A stretch of 64,000 nt of DNA, from NCBI GenBank assembly GCA_964344485.1, contig CAYFNF010000004.1, forward strand, positions 62,001-126,000, written 5' to 3'. Of this stretch, positions 49,023 to 56,331 are shown in pieces. The notes under the pieces were generated by a model, which saw nothing but the letters and a program-made list of their open reading frames with translations, did not search any database and was not told the DNA's origin. Source of the DNA: CAYFNF01 sp964344485 (GTDB lineage: Bacteria; Patescibacteriota; Patescibacteriia; UBA9570; XYC2-FULL-38-9). The stretch's first letter is position 1. The number at the start of each line of letters is the position of its first letter. The position numbers and the translations under genes were made by a program.

Positions 49023-49961
49023 ATGACAAATTCTTTTGATACGCCCCCAGGATTTTTACCGGATCAAGGCCAGGCGAGGGAGGGTTTAGAATGGTTGCAA
49101 TTGGGAGAGAGTACTGATGTTGATTGGGAATTGTATAATGTAAGCACCTCAATAGAAGGTGGGCACCGTGGCTTTGATGACCGTGAAGATGATGAACACG
49201 GAAGATTACGTGAGTTTAGAAGGCATGCATATGTGCCAAATCCTGGTCAGCCAACTCAAAGCTTGCAGCCAATAGCATGGGTTGAGGTTATGTATATGAA
49301 GGATACTACAGAAAGTAACAAGGAATCAGTACGCCATGCGCGGTCTGGTAGGGATTTTTATATAAAAGGCCGTTTAGCTGGCCGTGAAACAAAAAAAATT
49401 AACAATGGTCTAGAGACACATTCGCAGCAACGATTCTTCCCAGGAGAGAAACGAGACGGTGTTACGTGGTCTAGCTGGATGACTAGAGTAGTGAAAGATG
49501 AAACCGGCTTATTAGCATCGGGTCATACAACCACATGTGAATTTGAATGTAGGCACATGGGCGATCCTGAGCCCTCTAGAACGCGGGTTATCTTTCGAGA
49601 TGAACACGGAAGAGTAAATGGATTAACAGGGTCTCCTGAGCAGCCGTCAAATGATTCTATACTACCATTCAAGGAAATGCCCGCTACATATCCAGGTTTA
49701 ACAATTACTAGAATAGAGTATGCCGTCGGTGGAGAAGATTATATTATTGGGGAATCTCCAGATCCACATGAAGTGTATGGTGTTTTTGATGGATCTGATG
49801 AAGAGGTGTTAGTATGTACATTTGATCATGCAATGGATGAAAAGGTGATGATTGAACGATATGGACCAACAGATTGGGGATGGGATTTTGCTCGTAAAGT
49901 AGAGAATTTTGAAGACAAGTGTGGCCGTGCAAAGATGAATGAAAGGCCGGAAACAGACTAG
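49023..49961 (+). CDS. uncharacterised protein (312 aa)
   Basis: ATG 49023 is chosen; upstream in-frame codons run through the TATAAT at 48998-49003. The product is hydrophilic, without signal peptide or membrane segments, with many Asp, Glu, Arg and Gly. No motif of a known family is visible. It is AT-rich with no SD. Two almost identical terminators (48901 and 49985) flank it. I cannot assign a function. Confidence 0.65.
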   Translation: MTNSFDTPPGFLPDQGQAREGLEWLQLGESTDVDWELYNVSTSIEGGHRGFDDREDDEHGRLREFRRHAYVPNPGQPTQSLQPIAWVEVMYMKDTTESNKESVRHARSGRDFYIKGRLAGRETKKINNGLETHSQQRFFPGEKRDGVTWSSWMTRVVKDETGLLASGHTTTCEFECRHMGDPEPSRTRVIFRDEHGRVNGLTGSPEQPSNDSILPFKEMPATYPGLTITRIEYAVGGEDYIIGESPDPHEVYGVFDGSDEEVLVCTFDHAMDEKVMIERYGPTDWGWDFARKVENFEDKCGRAKMNERPETD

Positions 49962-49984
49962 AAAAATATGCAGTAGACAAAGTT

Positions 49985-50011
49985 AAGCGCCTCAATCATG
50001 AGGCGCTTTTT
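49985..50011. terminator. bidirectional terminator
   Basis: AAGCGCCTC-AATCAT-GAGGCGCTT with T-run, between convergent genes. It is a near copy of the hairpin at 48901, with compensating changes in the stem. Confidence 0.85.
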
Positions 50012-50033
50012 AGACCTGCTGATGAAGAGGTGA

Positions 50034-50672
50034 TCAAAAAATACGTTGCAGGTCAGCGAGTGAATCAACAGTCTTCCACGCGTATTGTTTAATTGATGAA
50101 TCAGTAAACGTGACTCCATGCTTCGTTTCCTTAAATAGAGCAACATCATTACTTCCATCACCGATACATGCACAGTCAGTAAGTCGTATACGCTCTTTTT
50201 TACAAAATGTTTTTAAGAATTCTACCTTTGCCTTTGTCTCATCGTCAAACGTGACCATGTTTTTTAGTTTGTTGTCTTTGTCGAAAACAAACTGATTATT
50301 CGCAGCGTAGTACGAAACAGAAAGCTCCTTCGCAACTTTTTCTACGACCAAGTCAATAGAACCAGATATCAAAGCAAGGATATACCCCTGTTTTTGAAGA
50401 TACTCAACTGCGCTGCGAGCACCGGGGTTGTATTTATATGTAAATAGAGAACGCTGAATGCGTGACTTTGTTGCCTTTCCTCTACGAAGGTATATTTTCA
50501 ATAATAGTTCTTGTCCTTGTTCATACGATATAACTCCTTCTTTATAGAGAGCGTGAATAACCTCATCCTCCTGATGGGTCATACCAAGAGCCAAGTTCAA
50601 GTTATACCAAGAGTTTTCCTGAATGAGCGTTTCATTCAAGTCGAAGCAGATGAGTTTTATATTCTTTTGCAT
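50034..50672 (-). CDS. HAD-family phosphatase-like protein (SerB/HAD-IB type)
   Basis: 212 aa. Motif I is FDLNETL (Asp11; the second Asp of DxD is Asn13), motif II LALISGS, a conserved Lys, and motif IV IGDGSNDVALF. The substitution of the general acid Asp by Asn could lower phosphatase activity or alter the reaction. The nearest resemblance is phosphoserine phosphatase-like HAD-IB proteins. It lies next to tRNA-Gly and the PlsC-HAD gene, whose C-terminal domain is related. Confidence 0.8.
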   Translation of the reverse strand: MQKNIKLICFDLNETLIQENSWYNLNLALGMTHQEDEVIHALYKEGVISYEQGQELLLKIYLRRGKATKSRIQRSLFTYKYNPGARSAVEYLQKQGYILALISGSIDLVVEKVAKELSVSYYAANNQFVFDKDNKLKNMVTFDDETKAKVEFLKTFCKKERIRLTDCACIGDGSNDVALFKETKHGVTFTDSSIKQYAWKTVDSLADLQRIF

Positions 50673-50696
50673 TAGGTAAAATAATACCTTTTTTTG

Positions 50697-50768
50697 AGCG
50701 GGTAACGGGAATTGAACCCGTATCTCATCCTTGGCAAGGACGTGTAATAGCCATTATACGATACCCGC
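50697..50768 (-). tRNA. tRNA-Gly (GCC)
   Basis: Acceptor GCGGGTA/TACCCGC, anticodon stem CGTCC/GGATG with loop TTGCCAA giving GCC, T-loop TTCAATT. No encoded CCA. Confidence 0.9.
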
Positions 50769-50834
50769 GTAAGCAGCAAGAAGTATAGCAAATCAAAGAA
50801 ATAGATCAAGCGCTAGTCTATTCCAACTAACTAT

Positions 50835-52301
50835 TCATGATAAAATTTCCCAGTTGTGAATGGTTGCGACTTTTTTCAGTTCTGGATCCGGATGCACCGC
50901 AGTCTTATACTTCACTAACTCAAACATCGGTATATCAGAAGCTGAATCTGCGTAGACGTAGCTTTTACTTAAGTCAATTCCAAATCGTGTAGCAAAGTCT
51001 TTCACCAAACGCGCCTTTTCTTCTTTGTAGGCTAACTGTTCTACTTCACCAGTGTATTTACCGTCTTTTCGCTCTAACATAGTATCGAGTGATGTAGTTG
51101 CTTTAAAGTAATCACAAAAGCATTTTGCTAATGGATGAATGACCTCAGTGACAAACACAATCACATGCCCCTGCTTCTGATGATCTTTCATAATCGGAAT
51201 CATGTGTTTTTGTATGTGCTCTAATATATTCTCTTCAAAGAATTCTTTTGATAATTTCTCTATCTCACTGATCTTCCAGTCCTTTAATAAACTTAACGAA
51301 GCGCGCATGAGTTGTTTGTGTGGCATGAGATGAAACTTTTCTAAAAAGACCCAATAGAAAATTTTAAACGCAAGCCACGGGCTCAGCTTCTTATTCTTAA
51401 ATAAGTACTTCACAAAGTCTTGCTGCGAGTACCCCTTATAGATTGTATTGTCGATATCCACAAACGCGCCGATAGTTTCAGGAGCGTAGTCATCAATGTA
51501 ATTTGGTAAGTAGTGAACCGGCAATAGCGAAATTATTTCTTTTGCTATTTTTTCAGCGTATTCAGTGGTTGCTGCACGGAAAGGTTTTTCCTTTGACACT
51601 GCAGGAGGATAGAGCAACCCATCAAAGCGGATGATCACACGCCCTGGCCGCATACGTATTTTATCAACGTGAATCTCTTCTAATCCAATCAAGCTCATTG
51701 GCACTATTGGAACTTTAGCTCGCACTGAGATACGCGCTGCTCCAGTATGCAAGTAGTGCAGCTTAGAAGTGCGCTCATAGTGTCCTTCTGGGAAGATCAG
51801 TACACTGCGATGTTCAATAAGATTCGAAATGATCTTTTGTATCGCATCTTTTTTTTCATTCGCTTCAGGGTAATGTGCAATGTCGTAATCATCGCGCTGC
51901 ACATCCACTGATCCCATTTTTCTAAACCAGATTCCAAATGGAAAGGGAAAGCTCTTGAACGGAGCAGTCAACGGAATCAGGTCTGGCCCTAGCAAGAAGA
52001 AATAGATAAAGCCGTCTAGCGCTGAAGGGTGGTTTGAGACGTAGATTACTGGAATGTCATGGTCTGGGAACGTAGCACGAATGTCCAATTCAATGTGAGC
52101 GATGCGTAAAAAGATCGCAGTGTTCTTTTTTGCAACCAAACGCCATAAGCGCGGACGTTCTTTTGGTAAAACAAAACGCTCAGCAATAAGCACGAGCGGT
52201 AGTGTGAAGAGATTTAGCGCAAAGAAAACAAGTTTTGTATATACACCAAATAGTAATTGCACCCACGGGAGATCCCAAATTGGCGAAATCTCTTTATTCA
52301 T
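50835..52301 (-). CDS. PlsC acyltransferase-HAD phosphatase fusion
   Basis: 488 aa. The N-terminal half (about 1-260) is a 1-acylglycerol-3-phosphate acyltransferase: hydrophobic start, NHPSALDG with the HX4D pair (His91, Asp96), and FPEGHYE in the acceptor-binding motif. The C-terminal half is a HAD-IB hydrolase: FVDIDNTIYKG, VIVFVTEV and YADSASDIPMF. Mycobacterial SerB-PlsC proteins combine the same domains in the opposite order. A combined acyl transfer and dephosphorylation in phospholipid or lysophospholipid salvage is plausible. Promoter at 52334-52362. Confidence 0.88.
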   Translation of the reverse strand: MNKEISPIWDLPWVQLLFGVYTKLVFFALNLFTLPLVLIAERFVLPKERPRLWRLVAKKNTAIFLRIAHIELDIRATFPDHDIPVIYVSNHPSALDGFIYFFLLGPDLIPLTAPFKSFPFPFGIWFRKMGSVDVQRDDYDIAHYPEANEKKDAIQKIISNLIEHRSVLIFPEGHYERTSKLHYLHTGAARISVRAKVPIVPMSLIGLEEIHVDKIRMRPGRVIIRFDGLLYPPAVSKEKPFRAATTEYAEKIAKEIISLLPVHYLPNYIDDYAPETIGAFVDIDNTIYKGYSQQDFVKYLFKNKKLSPWLAFKIFYWVFLEKFHLMPHKQLMRASLSLLKDWKISEIEKLSKEFFEENILEHIQKHMIPIMKDHQKQGHVIVFVTEVIHPLAKCFCDYFKATTSLDTMLERKDGKYTGEVEQLAYKEEKARLVKDFATRFGIDLSKSYVYADSASDIPMFELVKYKTAVHPDPELKKVATIHNWEILS

Positions 52302-52333
52302 GTTTCTTTGTTTTTGTTTCGTATAACATTAGT

Positions 52334-52362
52334 ATTGTAGCATTTTTTCAGAATAAAATCAA
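52334..52362 (-). promoter_or_regulatory. promoter of plsC-HAD gene
   Basis: On the minus strand TTGATT (52357-52362), 17 nt, TACAAT (52334-52339). Confidence 0.65.
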
Positions 52363-52364
52363 GG

Positions 52365-52496
52365 TTGCAAAAATGTACTTGATTGATTGTAATATATGTC
52401 CTAAGATCAGAACACCTGAAAATCGTTCTTCAACAATCGTACGTACACCCTTTACCCGGAATTCCAAACCCCAACACTCGGATTCCACAGGGAGTG
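52365..52496 (+). promoter_or_regulatory. promoter and structured leader of GC-rich gene 11
   Basis: TTGCAA (52365-52370), 17 nt, TGTAAT (52388-52393), start near 52400. The leader has AGAAC/GTTCT near the 5' end. CACTC (52475-52479) pairs with GAGTG (52492-52496), which overlaps the SD AGGGAG, so the ribosome-binding site could be masked. Confidence 0.5.
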
Positions 52497-52502
52497 AGAA
52501 CA

Positions 52503-54305
52503 ATGGTGGAAAAGACTGATTCCTGGCCCGATGTGTGCTTCAAGAACGTCGTCGTCTTCCTGGCGGCGTGCGACGCACTGGGCATCGACAGGAACATCGT
52601 CCTCCGTGCTCTCCCCCCTGGGGTGGGCACAACCAAGGCCGCGCTGGCCAAGGCCTGGCGCCCGCTGGGTGAGTTCAACCACGTCATGGACGCGCTGGTC
52701 GGCGCGCTCGGCCACCCGCATCACCTGCGGCGTGTCGGTCGCTTCTCCGGCGATGTCTCGTTCGGCTTCGAGTACGTCGAGCGCTGGCTGGTCGGTGGAC
52801 CGCTCAAGTACATCACCTCGCCCAGGCTCGGCGTGTCGCAGATCCCGTCCGGTGCGGCGTCGTTCAACGTGAACAAGGACTGGCGCCCGCTGCTGGAAGG
52901 TGCTGCGGCTCGAACTCGGCAGATCTTCATGGTGACCTACAACAACGGCCCGGACGGACAGACCCCTCGGTCCACGATCGAGGACAGTCGGTCCCTGCTG
53001 CACTTCGTTCCCGGAGTGCTGCAGTCGGTCGCTCCGATGTGGGCGTTCCAGGGCGATGTCGGCGAGGTCAACCTCAAGGTCATCCAGATCCCTGCCATCG
53101 AGCTGGTGCGCAAGGAGATGCCGGACGCTGAAGTCAGACTGGTCAAGCGGCCCGAGAAGGCAGGCGTCCCGGACGAGAAGTGCCTGCCCGAAGACTGGCT
53201 CTTCCAGGTCAACGGTGAGGTCTACGGCCGTGTGGTCTACCTCCTGCGCGATCCGAACGCGCAGAACGAGTACACCGGCGAGTACCGCACCGAGTCCCTG
53301 CCTGACGACGACATCGACAGCCTGGTGCCCGCGATCCTGATCACGCGCGATCTGCGCACCATGTGCACCGAGACCAAGGACCTGCTGCCGCTGATGGAAG
53401 AGGGCCAGATCTTCGAGTGGCCCGAGACCCGTCTGCCGGGTACGACCATCGAGATGACGTGGAGGTCCAGCGCGCTCTCCCGCTTCATCGAGGCCATCGC
53501 AGGCGGTCGCGTCACCGGCAACTTCAAGGCGTCGGCCCAGATCGAGGACCGGTCCGCGCGCGCGGAGCAGGAAGCTGCAACCGCACGGCTGCACCAGGAG
53601 CTGGGCGCTCGGTATCTGGAGAAGCGCTTCCCCACGCCCGAGATCGCGCAACAGGTCACCATGAGCACGTTCGAGGAGCTCCGCATCTCGTGCGGAGTGC
53701 TGACCACGGACGTGGTGGGCTTCACTCGGAAGGCACGCGGAATGCAGCCTGGTGAGATGGGGCGGCTCATGGAGCGGCTCACATCCGAGATGGTCCGGAT
53801 CGCGGAGCGCCACGGGGGCTGGTTCTACAAGTTCCTGGGCGACGGCATCATCGTGATCTTCACCAGCGGCTGGTACTCACCACCACAGACGACCATGCCG
53901 GCCATGATGGAAGGCGCGGTTCAGGCTGCCCGTGAGATGCAGCTGGTGGCAGCCGAGTACGGCCTGCGCATGCGCATCGGCATCCACTGCGACGACGCAC
54001 GGTGGTACGCACTCGAACACGGGTTCTCGTTCGAAGGAACGGGCCCGGCGCTGGACAAGTCCAAGCGTCTCGAGAGCGGAGCCGGAGACGGCGAGACTGC
54101 CATGTCGGTCGAAGCGCTGGAGGTGCGCGGAACCCATGAAGGCTTCGGCGACTGGGTGCTGATCGAGGACAAGCACGGCTTCGAGCACCAGGCCGCCTTC
54201 GACCAGACCAGGGAAGAGGGCATCTCCGCCACGCAGACGCTGGTGGCCAGCACCGAAGCCCTGCTCGACGACGATCGGGAGCACGGAGGACACGGAGGAC
54301 ACTGA
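52503..54305 (+). CDS. GC-rich protein 11 with C-terminal class III nucleotide cyclase domain (600 aa)
   Basis: ATG 52503 follows AGGGAG; the extension to 52383 is leader. Residues 1-370 form an unrecognised region rich in Leu, Arg and Pro. A short helical segment (about 375-395) leads to a class III adenylate/guanylate cyclase domain: TTDVVGFT (metal Asp about 403) and GGWFYKFLGDGIIVIF (second Asp about 447). GIHCDDARWYALEHG replaces the usual GIHTG...GNVG loop. ALDKSKRLES keeps the Arg of the NxxxR motif but has Asp for Asn. Metal binding looks intact; activity and substrate are uncertain. The tail is Asp/His/Gly-rich (DDDREHGGHGGH). A cyclase in this GC-rich class suggests signalling. Confidence 0.85.
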   Translation: MVEKTDSWPDVCFKNVVVFLAACDALGIDRNIVLRALPPGVGTTKAALAKAWRPLGEFNHVMDALVGALGHPHHLRRVGRFSGDVSFGFEYVERWLVGGPLKYITSPRLGVSQIPSGAASFNVNKDWRPLLEGAAARTRQIFMVTYNNGPDGQTPRSTIEDSRSLLHFVPGVLQSVAPMWAFQGDVGEVNLKVIQIPAIELVRKEMPDAEVRLVKRPEKAGVPDEKCLPEDWLFQVNGEVYGRVVYLLRDPNAQNEYTGEYRTESLPDDDIDSLVPAILITRDLRTMCTETKDLLPLMEEGQIFEWPETRLPGTTIEMTWRSSALSRFIEAIAGGRVTGNFKASAQIEDRSARAEQEAATARLHQELGARYLEKRFPTPEIAQQVTMSTFEELRISCGVLTTDVVGFTRKARGMQPGEMGRLMERLTSEMVRIAERHGGWFYKFLGDGIIVIFTSGWYSPPQTTMPAMMEGAVQAAREMQLVAAEYGLRMRIGIHCDDARWYALEHGFSFEGTGPALDKSKRLESGAGDGETAMSVEALEVRGTHEGFGDWVLIEDKHGFEHQAAFDQTREEGISATQTLVASTEALLDDDREHGGHGGH

Positions 54306-54341
54306 CAGCTGCTACGGCAGTACACGTCAGTATTTTTTTAT
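54302..54341 (+). terminator. intrinsic terminator of GC-rich gene 11
   Basis: CTGAC...GTCAG enclosing CTGC-TACG-GCAG, followed by TATTTTTTT; it overlaps the stop codon. Confidence 0.75.
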
Positions 54342-54362
54342 TCAATATTCCAATAGACTGTG

Positions 54363-54391
54363 TTGCTTAAACGAGCATATGGTAATATACT
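54363..54391 (+). promoter_or_regulatory. leaderless promoter of the gene at 54400
   Basis: TTGCTT (54363-54368), 17 nt, TATACT (54386-54391). The start near 54398 is almost at ATG 54400. Confidence 0.55.
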
Positions 54392-54399
54392 TTGAGTAT

Positions 54400-55086
54400 A
54401 TGAGCGTAGATATAAGCTACTATTCTTTCTCTCCAAGCCGTGCGGACCAGGAGTGGGGGCGTCTAGAAGAGACCATCTCTCTCCTTCAAGACAAGCACGC
54501 GAAATGGAAACAAGAGAAAAACGAGGGTTACTTTTATAGGACACTCACGCCGAGTGAAAATGCTATCTATGAGAATTGGGAGTGCTTTCAGTCTGAGCTG
54601 CAGAGTGATAAGCAGGGCTTTGAAATTGGATTAAAAAGAGTTGACCTTGGCCTTGGATCTGTGGTAGCCGAGTATTTAGAGGATGGAAAGGTTGAATTTA
54701 TAATGCTCGATGCATTGATTCAAGCAGCAGGTTTAGAAATTGAAGAAGAAGACAGAAGTAATATGGGCTGTGGAGGACATACTCCGACAAAACAAGCATG
54801 GATAAAGCTTTTTTCGTCTATTGATAAGGATCTGCTAACAATAGCGTCGGATTTCCTGCATAAAGAGCTGAATTGGGATGTTGAACAAGAGTGCATCCCA
54901 GGCCTTGTCAGATATTTACAATACATACGGCCAGTCATCAAGGACCTGAAAGAAGTAGACGATGCATTGTTTGTTTCAGTAGTAAACGGAGAAGGGTTTG
55001 GTCCAGACAAGGTTGGTACGTTGTTAACAACGAGAGTAGAACAACATATGCAGCAAGTTCAGGGTTTGGAGCTGCCAGATTTATAG
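54400..55086 (+). CDS. uncharacterised protein (228 aa)
   Basis: ATG 54400 (MSVDISYYSFSPSRADQEWG) is preferred over 54379, which lies in the promoter. The protein is soluble, helical and acidic, with GCGGHTP near residue 136 as the only distinctive patch. No signal peptide. A general resemblance to small immunity-like or DUF1877-type proteins is possible but not convincing. It follows GC-rich gene 11 but is of the ordinary AT-rich class and has its own promoter. Confidence 0.65.
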   Translation: MSVDISYYSFSPSRADQEWGRLEETISLLQDKHAKWKQEKNEGYFYRTLTPSENAIYENWECFQSELQSDKQGFEIGLKRVDLGLGSVVAEYLEDGKVEFIMLDALIQAAGLEIEEEDRSNMGCGGHTPTKQAWIKLFSSIDKDLLTIASDFLHKELNWDVEQECIPGLVRYLQYIRPVIKDLKEVDDALFVSVVNGEGFGPDKVGTLLTTRVEQHMQQVQGLELPDL

Positions 55087-55135
55087 AAAGAAAGTTAAAT
55101 ATGCAAAAATCCGCAAACGCGGATTATTTGAGCTT

Positions 55136-55156
55136 GAGGTGTGGATGGGACTCGAA
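55136..55156 (-). pseudogene. fragment of tRNA-Cys 3' end
   Basis: Twenty-one bp here repeat the 3' acceptor and T-arm part of tRNA-Cys at 55294-55314, then the match ends. The rest of the tRNA is absent. It forms a direct repeat bounding the hairpin-rich segment 55157-55293. Confidence 0.75.
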
Positions 55157-55260
55157 GTCCAGGGCAGCGCTGACTTGCCACCGGCAACTCAGCGGCGTTC
55201 AGCTACGCTCTACGAGCTTGCTTCACTGCTGCTCGTTCTCGTCAGTTCTTTACTGTAAAT
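55157..55260. repeat. hairpin-rich segment next to tRNA-Cys
   Basis: Contains GCTGA-C-TTGCC-ACC-GGCAA-C-TCAGC and ACGAGC...GCTCGT stems. No protein frame is convincing. It lies between a tRNA-Cys fragment and the intact tRNA-Cys and shares short motifs (CACTGCTG) with the element at 10233-10354. Confidence 0.5.
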
Positions 55261-55294
55261 AAAATCCAGGTTGTATTACCTGGATGAAAATTTG

Positions 55295-55367
55295 AGGTGT
55301 GGATGGGACTCGAACCCACATATAGCCGCTCTGCAGGCGGCTGCATAACCAATTTTGCTACCACACC
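55295..55367 (-). tRNA. tRNA-Cys (GCA)
   Basis: Acceptor GGTGTGG/CCACACC, anticodon stem GCCGC/GCGGC with loop CTGCAGA giving GCA, T-loop TTCGAGT. No encoded CCA. Confidence 0.92.
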
Positions 55368-55469
55368 ATGCACATTGAGTGCGAATGTGAGTGTATCAGA
55401 ATACTCTTGATTTTTCAAGAGCAAAGAACATACTATGAAAAGCGCACGAGACAAGAACCAGAAATAACA

Positions 55470-56246
55470 CTATATCTCATTCGGCACGTCCAACCATTCT
55501 GTCTTTACTCCCCATTCAGATACAATCTCCTGCAACTTCTTCACCCCAAACATCTCAGTATGGTAGTGTCCACCAGCAATAAAGTGAATACCTGCTTCTC
55601 GGAACTCCTCTCGATTCCACTCATGTACTTCGCCAGTAATAAACAGATCAACATTATTCTCCATGAGCCAAGTCATCTCTGGCATATACGGCGCCCCTTT
55701 ACCAGTAGCGCATACTACGGTAGTGATCTCTTTTGGCCCAAAGTCATACACTACTGTTTGCGGACTAAACAGCGGAGTGAGTGTTTTTTGAATCTGTGCA
55801 AGCGACTGAGCTTTGGGTAGCTGACCAACACGCCCCCACGGAGCATCATCAGTCATGTACGGATCAGTATCATCCACGCCCAGGGTGTTTAGAATTAACG
55901 CTGGGTGCCCAACAACCGGATGCGCATCCAATAAAAAGTGACTGCTCCACAGAGATACATTATTCTTTATCAACCATGCGTACCGATCAAAAGCGATCTT
56001 CGCCAATGCACGAGCTTGAGTAGAGATTCCATGATGCACCACCAGCGCATCACATTTTTTCTTTTTTGCGAGCTCAAATAGCCGCAAATTTGCAGAAACC
56101 CCAAAGCCGACTGTCGCGATCTTGTCCTTTCCCCATGCTTGCAAACCATTGTGAAGAACATCCTTGTCTACATATGGAGAAAGCTCCTCTGTAAATAAGA
56201 GACCCCGTAGTTTTTTGTCGAGTTCATTTAATGAGATTGTGTTCAT
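55470..56246 (-). CDS. Nif3-like dinuclear metal centre protein
   Basis: 258 aa, the compact form of the family without the PII-like insertion. Metal ligands are visible: VVHHG (about residue 71), SSHFLLDAHP (HxxxDxH pattern), and C-terminal GGHYHTE. GTP cyclohydrolase-I-type or phosphatase activities have been suggested for relatives; function is unsettled. Some relatives adjoin rpoD; here it stands alone between tRNA-Cys and a secreted-protein gene. Confidence 0.88.
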   Translation of the reverse strand: MNTISLNELDKKLRGLLFTEELSPYVDKDVLHNGLQAWGKDKIATVGFGVSANLRLFELAKKKKCDALVVHHGISTQARALAKIAFDRYAWLIKNNVSLWSSHFLLDAHPVVGHPALILNTLGVDDTDPYMTDDAPWGRVGQLPKAQSLAQIQKTLTPLFSPQTVVYDFGPKEITTVVCATGKGAPYMPEMTWLMENNVDLFITGEVHEWNREEFREAGIHFIAGGHYHTEMFGVKKLQEIVSEWGVKTEWLDVPNEI

Positions 56247-56296
56247 ATAGATAGAGTTAGTAGAACTATAATAACAAGGATTTCTCTATCAGAAAA

Positions 56297-56315
56297 CCCC
56301 CTCACACAGAGGGGG
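56297..56315 (-). terminator. intrinsic terminator of Lys-rich protein gene
   Basis: CCCCCTC-ACACA-GAGGGGG; on the minus strand followed by TTTTCT. Confidence 0.75.
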
Positions 56316-56331
56316 CTATCGTTCAGAATGC

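Noticed and set aside
52452..53813. 453-codon open frame on the minus strand
   Set aside because: Antisense to the cyclase gene, whose sense frame carries recognisable cyclase motifs, promoter, SD and terminator.
2800..54341. GC-rich genes as contamination or assembly chimeras
   Set aside because: Ten or more separate pieces each joined to AT-rich promoters and terminators of the same style make random chimerism unlikely; only the junction at the N gap remains open.
55138..55260. Possible second tRNA-Cys
   Set aside because: Only the 3' 21 bp match; the T-stem partner, anticodon arm and 5' acceptor are missing, and the rest folds as unrelated hairpins.
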